Positions 40,479-48,424 of a stretch of DNA of 64,000 nt are shown here, one piece after another. The first letter of the stretch is position 1, and each line of letters opens with the position of its first letter. The position numbers and the translations under genes were made by a program. This DNA is from JBCCBV01 sp039033855 (GTDB taxonomy: Bacteria > Planctomycetota > Phycisphaerae > Phycisphaerales > Phycisphaeraceae): NCBI GenBank assembly GCA_039033855.1, contig JBCCBV010000001.1, positions 310,001-374,000 on the forward strand. Reading direction: 5' to 3'. A model generated the notes under the pieces. That model made no database searches. It was not told the DNA's origin and saw nothing but the letters and a program-made list of their open reading frames with translations.

Positions 40479-41644
40479 GCCGAGGGCTCCACGGACTCGG
40501 CCGGTTTGTCTGCGGCGCTCAAAATCGTTGGCGTGTCCGAAGATGTGTCCGCGGGGGTGTCGTCGGCTTCGCCCCGGAAGCGGGTTGGGATTTCGTCGGC
40601 GTGGAGGCCTTGCTCGCGCAGGTAGCGGGCGAGCACGGCGGTGTAGCCGTGCGTGGCGCCGACGCTTTGGGCGCCGGTCAGGCGGACGGCTTCGAGCAGG
40701 CCGGGCCAGTCGGCGTGGTCGCTGATGACGAAGCCGCGATCGACGCCGCGCCGTCGGCGGTTGCCGCGCACCTGCATCCAGCCCGAGGCGAACGCGGTGG
40801 CGTAGGGCGCAAATCTGCGTAGCCAGGTCGTGCCCAGGACCGAGGGCGGGGCCACGACCATGGCTTTGCCTTTGAGCTCTTTGGCGGGGCGATCGGTGGC
40901 GAGGATCGTGTCGGGCAGGGCTCGGCCGGCCTCGTGGTACGCCTCGCTGAGCTTGCGGACCGACCCGTGGGCGACGATCGGGCCGAGCGACGCGTCGAGC
41001 CCGGCGAGCACCCGCTGGGCTTTGCCCAGGGCGTAGGCGAACACCACCGAGGTGCGCCCGAGCTTCTGGTTGTCTGCCCACCAATGGTTCATGTCGGCGA
41101 AGACCCGGTCTGCTGGCGGCCAGCGATAGATGGGCAGGCCGAAGGTGCTTTCGGTGATGAAGCGGTCGCAGGCGACGGGTTCCCACGGCGTACAGGTCGG
41201 GTCGCCCCCGGTAGTGCCGCCGGAAGTAACGGCCGAGTCGCTCCCGGACGCGGACGCGTGTTGGCCGTCGAGCTTGTAGTCGCCGCTGACGACTTCGATG
41301 CGGGTTCGGCCGTCGAACTTGGCTTCGACGCGCACCTGAGCGGAACCGAGCAGGTGGCCGGCCGGGTGAAGCGAGACGCGGGCGTCGCCGATGACGGTGG
41401 CTTGGCCGTAGGCGAGCGTTTCGATGCGCGCGTCTTCGGGCAGGCGTCGGCGGAGCACGCCCATGCCTTCTTGTGAAGACAGATAGCTCTTCGATCCGGG
41501 CGAGGCGTGGTCGCTATGGGCGTGGGTGACCACGGCCCGATCGACGGGCCGCCAGGGGTCGATGTAGAAGCCGCCGGCGGCGCAGTAAAGGCCGCGGTCG
41601 GTCGTTTCGATCAGGCGGGTAACTGTGGGTGAACCGGGCGGCAC
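40475..41644 (-). CDS. Ligase-associated MBL-fold exonuclease
   Basis: A 389-residue metallo-beta-lactamase/beta-CASP-like nuclease. The dinuclear-metal motif HAHSDH is at 41-46, with GHLLGSAQV, GDYKLDG, CDRFITESTFGLP and GFVISDHADWPGL later in the sequence. It belongs to the exonuclease group that accompanies the ATP ligase and Lhr-core helicase. A Ser/Gly/Thr-rich insert at 126-147 splits the otherwise conserved DYK...DPTC...PWEPVACD block. It is the first gene of the four-gene set; GTG 41644 is the start. A C-terminal acidic tail of around 30 residues is low complexity. Confidence 0.93.
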   Translation of the reverse strand: MPPGSPTVTRLIETTDRGLYCAAGGFYIDPWRPVDRAVVTHAHSDHASPGSKSYLSSQEGMGVLRRRLPEDARIETLAYGQATVIGDARVSLHPAGHLLGSAQVRVEAKFDGRTRIEVVSGDYKLDGQHASASGSDSAVTSGGTTGGDPTCTPWEPVACDRFITESTFGLPIYRWPPADRVFADMNHWWADNQKLGRTSVVFAYALGKAQRVLAGLDASLGPIVAHGSVRKLSEAYHEAGRALPDTILATDRPAKELKGKAMVVAPPSVLGTTWLRRFAPYATAFASGWMQVRGNRRRRGVDRGFVISDHADWPGLLEAVRLTGAQSVGATHGYTAVLARYLREQGLHADEIPTRFRGEADDTPADTSSDTPTILSAADKPAESVEPSA

Positions 41645-41650
41645 GGCATC

Positions 41651-41656
41651 AGCCTA
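41651..41656 (-). promoter_or_regulatory. -10-like TAGGCT, 6 nt before the exonuclease start
   Basis: On the minus strand TAGGCT precedes GTG 41644 by 6 nt. The TAG is also the stop codon of the upstream membrane-protein gene, so read-through from that operon is an alternative. Confidence 0.3.
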
Positions 41657-42112
41657 GACGGCCGGCCCCGCGGACAACCGGGCGAGCAGCATCCAGGCCA
41701 GCAGCACGGCCCGAGCCGTCCACATCGCGGTGCGCAGGCCGTTCCACCGGACCAGCGAGCGCAGCGCGGCGTCGTCGCGCCCGGCGCAAAGTCGTTTGTG
41801 CAATGGAACGAAGACGATGGCGGTCAACCCAAACACGCCGGCCGATAGTCCGACCGACAGCCATAGAGCCCAAGTCGGCACGCCCAGGGTTCCAGCGAAG
41901 CACAGCCACAAAGCAGAGCTAAGTTCGACCAGCATGACCGGGCCGGTAACGGGTCCGGTGCGTCGCATGTGTTCTTGCTCGAACTCGGCGAAGCGGTCGG
42001 CCGGGCCCCAGCGCATCATCGGGTAGTGGGTCCGCTGGACGAACCAGATGAGACCCACCAGGTACCAGCCGGCGGCGGCGGTCAGGACGAGCGCGATGTC
42101 GCCGGCGGTCAC
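41654..42112 (-). CDS. Small four-helix membrane protein
   Basis: The 152-residue product has four hydrophobic helices (LVLTAAAGWYLVGLIWFV, VMLVELSSALWLCFAG, ALWLSVGLSAGVFGLTAIVF, WTARAVLLAWMLLARL). The loop HYPMMRWGPADRFAEFEQEH, with HMRRTGPVTGPVM next, is distinctive and conserved, to my knowledge, in an uncharacterised family with the same layout. GTG 42112 overlaps the stop of the SRPBCC gene (GTGA), so they are co-translated. Function unknown. Confidence 0.75.
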   Translation of the reverse strand: MTAGDIALVLTAAAGWYLVGLIWFVQRTHYPMMRWGPADRFAEFEQEHMRRTGPVTGPVMLVELSSALWLCFAGTLGVPTWALWLSVGLSAGVFGLTAIVFVPLHKRLCAGRDDAALRSLVRWNGLRTAMWTARAVLLAWMLLARLSAGPAV

Positions 42113-42654
42113 GCCTTGGGCTCTGGGGTGGGCTGCGGGTCGTGCTTTGGGGCGGGGAACAGTTCGTCGAGTGCTTTGGCCCGGTAGGCGAAGATGGAGA
42201 CGACGTCTTTACGGACGAACCACTTTTCGATGAGCGGCGCCAGCGGCCCGCCGGGCACGCGGTACTCGACGCGGTCGTGGCAGACGGTGGCATCGCCGTC
42301 TTCTTCAAATGTATGGGTGTGGCGCCAGAGCTTGTAGGGGCCGCGGAGCTGTTCGTCGCGGAACGACGTCTGCGGATCCCACCCGGTGATCTGAGTGCGC
42401 CAGCGGATGGGGATGCCGTGCAGCTTGAGCCGGTAGTCGATGAGAGCGCCGACGCGCATGTCGATGGGCTTTGGCGTGATGACTCGAAACTTCAAGAACG
42501 TCGGGGTGATGCGTTCGAGGTTGTGGGCGTCGGCAAAGAAGGGGAACAGCGCTTCGCGGCGGACGGGCAGGCGCTGGGTCATCTCGAGCACGCGCAGCGG
42601 GCCTTGGACGTCGACGGTGGGGGTGGGCGGCGTGGTGGACGGCGTGGTGGTCAT
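42109..42654 (-). CDS. SRPBCC-family ligand-binding protein
   Basis: A 181-residue protein with the START/Bet v1-like helix-grip fold. The family pattern is visible as MTQRLPVRREALFPFFADAH, NLERITPTFLKFRV, then the strands around YRLKLHGIPIRWRTQI and the closing helix VRKDVVSIFAYRAKALDEL. Such proteins bind a small hydrophobic ligand; the ligand is unknown. The C-terminal part (EYRVPGGPLAPLIEKWFVR) closely resembles the N-terminal domain of the epimerase at 43787-45235 (AYRAPGGPLSGWVDRLALR). It lies in a tight minus-strand run with two membrane proteins. Confidence 0.85.
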   Translation of the reverse strand: MTTTPSTTPPTPTVDVQGPLRVLEMTQRLPVRREALFPFFADAHNLERITPTFLKFRVITPKPIDMRVGALIDYRLKLHGIPIRWRTQITGWDPQTSFRDEQLRGPYKLWRHTHTFEEDGDATVCHDRVEYRVPGGPLAPLIEKWFVRKDVVSIFAYRAKALDELFPAPKHDPQPTPEPKA

Positions 42655-42677
42655 GCGCCAGCGGGTTCCGGGGTGGG

Positions 42678-43682
42678 CTAGATTTGCGAAGAGGATTGCG
42701 AAGAAGGTTGCACGGCCGAACCGGCGACTGGGCCGGCCAACTCAACCAGGTCGATGCGGTCGGCGGCGTCGCGACAAGGCCGGCCGGCGACCACCCGGCC
42801 GTCGCGGATCAAGAAGGCGCCGCCGAGTTGGAAGCCGTCGCCCTCGAGCTTGCCGACGCCGCAGCCCTTGGCCGCCGCTTTGGCGCCCCGCACAAAGACA
42901 CGCGGTCCGAACAGCTGGTTGAAGCCGCCGCGGGTCAGGCCGAGCGCACGGTAGAGGTCTCTTTCGGGGTCACTGACGTGGGCGATGCTTTGGAGGCCGT
43001 GCTTGTGTAGCTGCGGCTCGGCGGAGTCGGGCTCGCTCATGTGGACGACCACCGGAGTCACACCGGCGTCGCGCAGGGCGGGCAGCGCCTCGCGCAAGTC
43101 TTGCAGCGCTTCGCGGCAGAACGTGCAGCCGAGGTGGCGGAGCAGGAGCAGCACGACCGGGCTATCGCGCGAGAGTGCGCCAAGCGTTTGTCTTTCAGAC
43201 AGCGGGGTTTGGTCGAACCTCTCGGCGAGGCGGTCGGGGGTGTCGGGGTCGGCCTGCTCGTCGATTCCCTGAGCGTGGCGGAAGCTGGCCCAGAGGATCA
43301 TCGCGAAGGGCGCCCACCAGATGAGGTCGTTGGTGGGGATCGTCCAGCCAAACGCCGGGTCGAGGGTTTGGCGAACCCAGGCGGAATCAACATATCCAAT
43401 GGGCCCAAAGACCTTGCCCAGGAAGCCGACGAAGACGATGGGCCAATGGCGGAGCGGGTCACGCGCGGCGAACGCGTAGCCCAGGCCGTAGACCCCGACG
43501 ATCATGCCCACGCATTGCCAGATGCTGGGGTAGGTCGGCCGGGCCATGCCGGTCCAGTCAAAAAACGTGTTGGGCAGGGCCACGACCCAGGCGCCCCAGA
43601 GCACGTTGTAGACGGCGGCGGCCCAGAGCACCGTCGACATCCATCTTGGGCCGGAAGCTTCTTTGCTGCGGAACCAGTTCAC
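42678..43682 (-). CDS. Membrane protein fused to an AhpC/TSA-like thioredoxin fold
   Basis: A 334-residue fusion. Residues 15-135 hold four hydrophobic helices (VLWAAAVYNVLWGAWVVALP, CVGMIVGVYGLGYAFAA, WPIVFVGFLGKVFG, WWAPFAMILWASF). From about 155 there is a thioredoxin-fold domain of the peroxiredoxin-like AhpC/TSA2 (SelL-related) group, with Cys186 and Cys189 in LLRHLGCTFCREALQDL and a later LGLTRGGFNQLFGP. Such domains reduce peroxides or disulfides; here the active site may face the cytoplasm. GTG 43682 is the start, with TACGCT 5 nt upstream. Confidence 0.8.
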   Translation of the reverse strand: MNWFRSKEASGPRWMSTVLWAAAVYNVLWGAWVVALPNTFFDWTGMARPTYPSIWQCVGMIVGVYGLGYAFAARDPLRHWPIVFVGFLGKVFGPIGYVDSAWVRQTLDPAFGWTIPTNDLIWWAPFAMILWASFRHAQGIDEQADPDTPDRLAERFDQTPLSERQTLGALSRDSPVVLLLLRHLGCTFCREALQDLREALPALRDAGVTPVVVHMSEPDSAEPQLHKHGLQSIAHVSDPERDLYRALGLTRGGFNQLFGPRVFVRGAKAAAKGCGVGKLEGDGFQLGGAFLIRDGRVVAGRPCRDAADRIDLVELAGPVAGSAVQPSSQSSSQI

Positions 43683-43687
43683 CGGTC

Positions 43688-43693
43688 AGCGTA
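43688..43693 (-). promoter_or_regulatory. -10-like TACGCT, 5 nt before the redox-membrane fusion start
   Basis: On the minus strand TACGCT lies 5 nt before GTG 43682. A hairpin (43730-43764) sits just upstream of it. Confidence 0.4.
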
Positions 43694-43729
43694 GGCGTGT
43701 CGTCGCCGGGATGGAGAGGGCAACGCAAC

Positions 43730-43764
43730 GCAAAACCCGTAGGGGCTGAACGCCCTGGGTTTGC
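43730..43764. repeat. Long imperfect hairpin in the intergenic gap
   Basis: GCAAAACCC (43730-43738) pairs with GGGTTTGC (43757-43764) with one bulged A, and AGGG with CCCT inside, around CTGAACG. No T run follows on either strand, so it is not an ordinary terminator. It lies between the stop of the epimerase gene and the promoter of the redox-membrane gene and may be a dispersed palindromic repeat or an mRNA 3'-end stabiliser. Confidence 0.4.
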
Positions 43765-43786
43765 GGGAAGGTCAAGACTGCACAGG

Positions 43787-45235
43787 TCAGCGAAACGTGA
43801 TGTCGGCAGGCGTCTCGGTGCCGGGCCTGCCCAACAGCGACCGCAGGGCCGGTTCGAGCGCGGGGAAGCGGAAGCGATAGCCGGCTTGCGTTAGCGCGTC
43901 GGGCTTAACACGGATGCTGGCGGTCATGATGGCTTGGACCAACTCGCGCCCGAAGCGCAGGTGGAGCGCCGCGGTGGGCAACGGCAAGAATGCGGGGCGC
44001 TTGAGCACCCGGCCCAGGGTCTGGGCGAAGGCCTTTTGCGTCGCCGGTTCGGGCGCCGACAGGTTCACCGGGCCTTGTAGGTCGGGGTCGCACAGCGTGT
44101 GGACCACGGCGCCGACCACGTCTTCGATGTGCACCCACGACCAGTAGAAGCCGCCGGCGCCGATGGGCCCGCCGAGCCCGAGCTTAAACGGCAGCAGCAT
44201 GGGCTGGAGCGCCCCGCCCCGGGGGTCGAGCACCACGCCGATGCGCAGGTTCACTACTCGCACGCCGGCGTCGCGAGCCGGTGCGCAGGCGTCTTCCCAA
44301 GCCTTGGCAATGTCGCTGAGAAAGCCCTGGCCGACGGGTGAAGACTCGGTGCACCACGGGTCGCCCGCGTCGCGTTGATCGCCGTAGTAGCCGATCGCCG
44401 AGGCGCAGACGAGGGTGCGCGGGCGGTCTGCTTCGGGCAGCTCGGCCAGTGCCTGGGCGATGGCGCGGGTGCCGTCGACCCGGCTGCGGAGGATTTCGTC
44501 CTTCTTGGCCTGGGTCCAGCGGCCCATGATCGGTTCGCCGGCCAGGTGGACCACGGCGTGGGCGTTCGCAAGGGCTCGGGCGTCGGCGGAGCCCTGGGCG
44601 GGGCAATAGACGATCTCGCCTTCACCAGAGGGTTTATCGAGGTTGCTTGCGCGACGCAGGCGTAACACCTCGGCGCCCAGGGTGGTCAGGGCCGGGCGCA
44701 GCGCTCGGCCGACCAGCCCACCCAGGCCGGAGATCGCGATGCGCTGCGGCAAGGGCCCGGGCAACGTCGCCCGCTGCACGAAATCGTCGCGCAGGATGCG
44801 GTGGCGGTGAGCGAACATCGCGCCGAGTTGGGGCCGTAGTGCCAGCCGGTCGACCCAGCCCGACAGCGGCCCGCCCGGGGCGCGGTAGGCGATGCGGTCG
44901 ATCATGCGGAAGGCTTGGGTTGGCGGGCGCTCGTCCAGGTCTTCAAACAGGTGTTCGTGCCGCCAGGCGGGCATAGGGCCTTGGGTCTGGACGTCGACGA
45001 AGCGCCTGCCGGGCTCAAAGTACTCGTGCACGGCGACCCACTTGCGGGGCCAGGGGGCGTCGACGTCGAGCACCACCCGGCCGCCGTCGCGGATGCCGCC
45101 GTTTTCGATCACGTCGGCGCGGGCCCAGGGCGGGGGCAATCGCTCGACGGCGCCGGGGCGTTCGTGCCAGGCGAAGGCGTCGGCGCGCGGGGCGTCCACA
45201 ACGGATTCGACGACGAGCTGTCGTTGTTTGGGCAT
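43787..45235 (-). CDS. TIGR01777-family epimerase with N-terminal SRPBCC domain
   Basis: A 482-residue two-domain protein. Residues 1-160 are an SRPBCC fold (VVESVVDAPRADAFAWHERP, AYRAPGGPLSGWVDRLALRP). From about 170 a Rossmann SDR of the TIGR01777 (YfcH/SulA) type follows: IAISGLGGLVGRALRPALT, VVHLAGEPIMGRWTQAKKDE, SAIGYYGDQRDAG, and the C-terminal DUF1731-like FGRELVQAIMTASIRVKPDA. The glycine motif is atypical (SGLGGLVG). Substrate unknown. The SRPBCC half resembles the separate SRPBCC protein two genes downstream. It starts at ATG 45235, divergent from the methyltransferase. Confidence 0.9.
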   Translation of the reverse strand: MPKQRQLVVESVVDAPRADAFAWHERPGAVERLPPPWARADVIENGGIRDGGRVVLDVDAPWPRKWVAVHEYFEPGRRFVDVQTQGPMPAWRHEHLFEDLDERPPTQAFRMIDRIAYRAPGGPLSGWVDRLALRPQLGAMFAHRHRILRDDFVQRATLPGPLPQRIAISGLGGLVGRALRPALTTLGAEVLRLRRASNLDKPSGEGEIVYCPAQGSADARALANAHAVVHLAGEPIMGRWTQAKKDEILRSRVDGTRAIAQALAELPEADRPRTLVCASAIGYYGDQRDAGDPWCTESSPVGQGFLSDIAKAWEDACAPARDAGVRVVNLRIGVVLDPRGGALQPMLLPFKLGLGGPIGAGGFYWSWVHIEDVVGAVVHTLCDPDLQGPVNLSAPEPATQKAFAQTLGRVLKRPAFLPLPTAALHLRFGRELVQAIMTASIRVKPDALTQAGYRFRFPALEPALRSLLGRPGTETPADITFR

Positions 45236-45241
45236 GCGGTG

Positions 45242-45247
45242 AGCTTA
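45242..45247 (-). promoter_or_regulatory. -10-like TAAGCT, 6 nt before the epimerase start
   Basis: On the minus strand TAAGCT precedes ATG 45235 by 6 nt. It pairs with TAAACT on the plus strand in a 51-nt divergent gap. Confidence 0.45.
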
Positions 45248-45275
45248 TGCCGGCGCCGCGTGGCCGGCCGACGCC

Positions 45276-45281
45276 TAAACT
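45276..45281 (+). promoter_or_regulatory. -10-like TAAACT, 5 nt before the methyltransferase start
   Basis: TAAACT precedes GTG 45287 by 5 nt and would drive the methyltransferase, flavoprotein and type III PKS operon. Confidence 0.45.
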
Positions 45282-45286
45282 GAGCG

Positions 45287-46000
45287 GTGACGCAGACCGA
45301 GCCCACTTTCAGAGCAAGAGCCCGCTGGCCGGAGGTGATGGACCTGCCCGAGCTGGCCCCGGGGTTCCACGCGCAGGCGTTGCGGGGGCTTGGGCGTATT
45401 CACCGTGTGACCGGGACGGTTGGGCAGGCCGTCACGCCGTTGATGCAACTCCAAGCGCGGTTGGGCCGTGCGCTGCGGGTGCTCGATCTGGCGTGCGGGC
45501 GGGGCGACGTGGCCCGTGCGGTGGAGGCGCGTTTGCGGCGGGAGCAACCGGAATCCATTGTGGACGGCGTCGACCTGAGCGCCACCGCGGTGGCGCTGGC
45601 GAACGAGGCTGCGCAGCGCCCGGGCGCGTTCCGCCGGCTCGACCTGTTGCAAGACCCGTTGCCCGAGGGGTACGACGCGGTGCTGTGCACGGTGTTTTTG
45701 CACCACCTTGATGAAGACAACGTGTACCGCGTGCTGCGTGGGTGCGCGAAGTTCTCCGCCGGGTGCATGGTGGACCTGCGGCCCGGGCGGTGGGCGCGAA
45801 TCGTCACGCGCGTCGGTGTACGGCTGCTTTCGCGCAGTCCGGTGGTGCACTACGACGGCCCGGCGTCGGTGCGGTCGGCGATCGAGCCGGCGGCGCTGCA
45901 AGAAATCGCCAGGGCCGCGCTCGCCGAGGCGCACCCCGATGTGCGCGTCCAAACACTCAGCCCGACACGGCAACGGCTGGTCTGGGGAATCGATGGCTGA
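45287..46000 (+). CDS. Class I SAM-dependent methyltransferase
   Basis: A 237-residue Rossmann-fold methyltransferase with motif I VLDLACGRGDVARAVEA, an acidic residue at the end of strand 2 in GVDLSATAVALANE, and LHHLDEDNVYRVLRGCA after strand 4. It is the first gene of an operon with an FAD oxidoreductase (8-nt overlap) and a type III polyketide synthase. In characterised alkylresorcinol operons (for example srsABC of Streptomyces) the equivalent enzyme O-methylates the phenolic product, so a phenolic lipid is the likely substrate here. GTG 45287 is supported by the -10 hexamer 5 nt upstream. Confidence 0.85.
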   Translation: MTQTEPTFRARARWPEVMDLPELAPGFHAQALRGLGRIHRVTGTVGQAVTPLMQLQARLGRALRVLDLACGRGDVARAVEARLRREQPESIVDGVDLSATAVALANEAAQRPGAFRRLDLLQDPLPEGYDAVLCTVFLHHLDEDNVYRVLRGCAKFSAGCMVDLRPGRWARIVTRVGVRLLSRSPVVHYDGPASVRSAIEPAALQEIARAALAEAHPDVRVQTLSPTRQRLVWGIDG

Positions 46001-47186
46001 TGCGGAGTTCGACATCGCGGTCGTCGGCGCCGGCCCGGCGGGTTCGACCAGCGCGATCGCAGCGGCACGGCAAGGCGCGCGGGTCGTGCTGCTGGACCAA
46101 GCGACGTTCCCGCGTCACAAAGCTTGCGGCTGCTGCCTGGGGCCCAAGGGCTTGGCGGCGCTGGAACGCATCGGGGCGATGGCTCGGGTCGAGGCGCTCG
46201 GGGCGCCGCGGCTTTCGCGTATTGAGTTGGCTTGCGGCAATCGGCGGAGCGTGTTCGCCCTGCCGGGTGGGGTCAGCCTTTCGCGCGAGGCGCTCGACCC
46301 GGCGCTGCACGACGTGGCTCGGTCGCTCGGGGTGGAAACCCGCTTCGGCGAGCGGGCCCGGGTTTCGCAACCCCAAGGCGCCGATGCGCTCGCCGTGGTC
46401 GAAGCGGGCGATGAACAGGTCACGGCGGCGCTCGTGCTCGCGGCCGACGGATTGGCGGGTGTATCGACGGGCAAGCCATCGGCGGACGATTGGGCGCGTC
46501 GGCCGGGCGGGCGCGTCGGGGTGTCGGCGGTGCTGGACGGTTACGGGCAAGCGGGCGACGCGGCGCCCCCCCTGCCGGGCGTGGTACGGATGGGCGTGGC
46601 GCGTCACGGGTACGTCGGACGGTCGACGCTGGAAGACGGGCGGGTGGTTGCGGCGGCGGCGGTGGATCCGGCTGCGCTGCGGCAAGGCCCGGCCGAAGCC
46701 TGCGCCGATATTCTGGATTTCACCGGAGCGAAACTAGAAGCCGAAGCGCTGCGCTCTTCGGACGTCAGGTGGTGTGTTACGCCGCGGTTGACGCGTCGGC
46801 GTCGGACTGTGGCGCACGGTCGGGTGTGGCACGTCGGCGACGCGGTGGGGTACGTCGAGCCGTTCACCGGCGAAGGTATGACCTGGGCGCTCGAGCAGGG
46901 CGAAGCGGCCGGAGCGCTGGCGGCGCGGGTGGCGATGGCGGAGGACGTATCGATCGAACATACCCAGTTGCGCGAACGGCTCTGGCCACAAGAGCTGCGC
47001 CGTGTGCGGCGCGGCCGGTCGTGGCGCTGCGCGGCTGTGGCGCGGGTGCTTCGCCGGCCCGGTCTGCTGCACGCTTGGCTGGGGGTGTGCAACGCGTCGG
47101 GGGCGGTGCGCCGGGTGTCGGGCCGGGTCGTGCAAGGCCGGCCGGTGGAAGGGTCGCGCGTCCAGGCTTGGAACCAACCGTCTTGA
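45993..47186 (+). CDS. FAD-dependent oxidoreductase (geranylgeranyl-reductase/hydroxylase-like)
   Basis: A 397-residue flavoprotein monooxygenase-like enzyme. It has the FAD GxGxxG motif in AVVGAGPAGSTSAIAAA, a second motif LVLAADGLAG, and the C-terminal WHVGDAVGYVEPFTGEGMTW. The segment FPRHKACGCCLGPKGL is typical of the geranylgeranyl-reductase-like group. In alkylresorcinol operons a flavoprotein hydroxylates the ring to give a quinol. ATG 45993 overlaps the methyltransferase by 8 nt, and its stop overlaps the PKS start (TTGA). Confidence 0.88.
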   Translation: MADAEFDIAVVGAGPAGSTSAIAAARQGARVVLLDQATFPRHKACGCCLGPKGLAALERIGAMARVEALGAPRLSRIELACGNRRSVFALPGGVSLSREALDPALHDVARSLGVETRFGERARVSQPQGADALAVVEAGDEQVTAALVLAADGLAGVSTGKPSADDWARRPGGRVGVSAVLDGYGQAGDAAPPLPGVVRMGVARHGYVGRSTLEDGRVVAAAAVDPAALRQGPAEACADILDFTGAKLEAEALRSSDVRWCVTPRLTRRRRTVAHGRVWHVGDAVGYVEPFTGEGMTWALEQGEAAGALAARVAMAEDVSIEHTQLRERLWPQELRRVRRGRSWRCAAVARVLRRPGLLHAWLGVCNASGAVRRVSGRVVQGRPVEGSRVQAWNQPS

Positions 47187-48400
47187 CCCGCACCACACCA
47201 CAGATTGTCGGGATTGGCCTGGCCACGCCGGCGATGGACGCGTCGCAAGCGGCGCTCGGCCGGGTTGCGGCGGGTCGGCACACGGCGGACGCGCGCAAGC
47301 AGCAAGTCGTGGGCGCGCTGTATCAACGGTCCAAGATCGACCGCCGGGGCAGCGTGCTGCTTGAACGAGGTGCGGAACAAAGCCCAGGCGATGCTGGGGG
47401 TGTTACGGGAGACGCTTTCGGGGCAGGTACTGCAGGTTTCGAGCGTTTCTACCCCGAGCCGGGGCGAATTGGGATCGGGCCGGTGGCGCCTTCGAGCGAG
47501 GAGTCCGCCGGTTGCGCTCAGGGGCCCGGCACGGCCGAGCGGATGGCGCGGTATCAGCGCGAGGCGCTGCCGCTCGTCGAGCGGGCTGCTGACGATGCGT
47601 TACAAGACGCCGGGCTGCAGGCGAACGACGTGGACGAACTGGTGGTGGTCACCTGCACCGGGTTCGAGAGCCCGGGGGTCGACCTGGGGTTGATCGAACG
47701 GCTGGGGCTGGGGCGCGGCGTCGGGCGAACGCAGGTGGGTTTCATGGGTTGCCACGGCGCGCTTAGCGGCTTGCGGGTGGCGGCGGGTTTGTGCGAACCG
47801 GGGCGTGCGGTGCTGATGTGTTGCGTCGAGCTGTGCACGCTGCATTTTCAGTACGGGTGGCGGCCGCAACAGGTGGTGGCCAACGCGCTGTTTGCCGACG
47901 GCGCCGCGGCGTGCGTGGTGCAACACCCTGCGGATATCCAGAACGACGGCCCGGGCACCGCGGCCGTCACGCATGAGCACCTGACCCTTTCCGCCCGCGC
48001 GTCGCACGTGATTCCCAGCACGGCGGAGCTGATGACGTGGACGATCGAGGACCACGGCTTCGCCATGACGCTCGACCCCAAGACCCCCGAGGCGGTGGCG
48101 GCCGTGTTGCCCGATTGGCTCGACGATTGGCTGGCGAGCGTGGGGATGACGCGCGGCGACGTCGGCGGCTGGGCGATTCACCCGGGCGGGCCGCGGTTGC
48201 TGGAGACGGTCGGCGGAGCGCTCGGGCTGACCTCGGAGTGGCTCGCGGCCTCGCGAAACGTGTTGCGCAACCACGGGAATATGTCGTCGGGCACGGTGCT
48301 GTTCATTCTCGAAGCGCTACGCCAAGCCGGCACGCCGCGGCCTTGGGTGGCGATGGCGTTCGGGCCGGGGCTGACGATCGAGGCGGCGTTGTTGGTGTAG
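47183..48400 (+). CDS. Type III polyketide synthase (chalcone/alkylresorcinol synthase family)
   Basis: A 405-residue ketosynthase-like homodimeric enzyme that extends acyl-CoA starters with malonyl-CoA. The catalytic triad is visible: Cys190 in VGFMGCHGAL, His333 in AIHPGGPR and Asn366 in NHGNMSSGTV. Residues about 60-105 are a Gly/Ala/Ser-rich insert before GPGTAERMARYQREALPL, where relatives are shorter. TTG 47183 overlaps the flavoprotein stop; the longer frame upstream is antisense-like extension inside that gene. With its partners it probably makes an alkylresorcinol, alkylpyrone or derived quinone for membranes; the product cannot be predicted from sequence alone. Confidence 0.93.
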   Translation: MTRTTPQIVGIGLATPAMDASQAALGRVAAGRHTADARKQQVVGALYQRSKIDRRGSVLLERGAEQSPGDAGGVTGDAFGAGTAGFERFYPEPGRIGIGPVAPSSEESAGCAQGPGTAERMARYQREALPLVERAADDALQDAGLQANDVDELVVVTCTGFESPGVDLGLIERLGLGRGVGRTQVGFMGCHGALSGLRVAAGLCEPGRAVLMCCVELCTLHFQYGWRPQQVVANALFADGAAACVVQHPADIQNDGPGTAAVTHEHLTLSARASHVIPSTAELMTWTIEDHGFAMTLDPKTPEAVAAVLPDWLDDWLASVGMTRGDVGGWAIHPGGPRLLETVGGALGLTSEWLAASRNVLRNHGNMSSGTVLFILEALRQAGTPRPWVAMAFGPGLTIEAALLV

Positions 48401-48424
48401 CGCGGGAAGGGCGAGCGGGCTGGG

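Noticed and set aside
36178..41644. Defence island or novel phage-defence system in the helicase-nuclease cluster
   Set aside because: A helicase next to nucleases first suggested defence, but the motifs and gene order fit the described ligase-associated repair set with Lhr-core, MBL exonuclease and PdeM.
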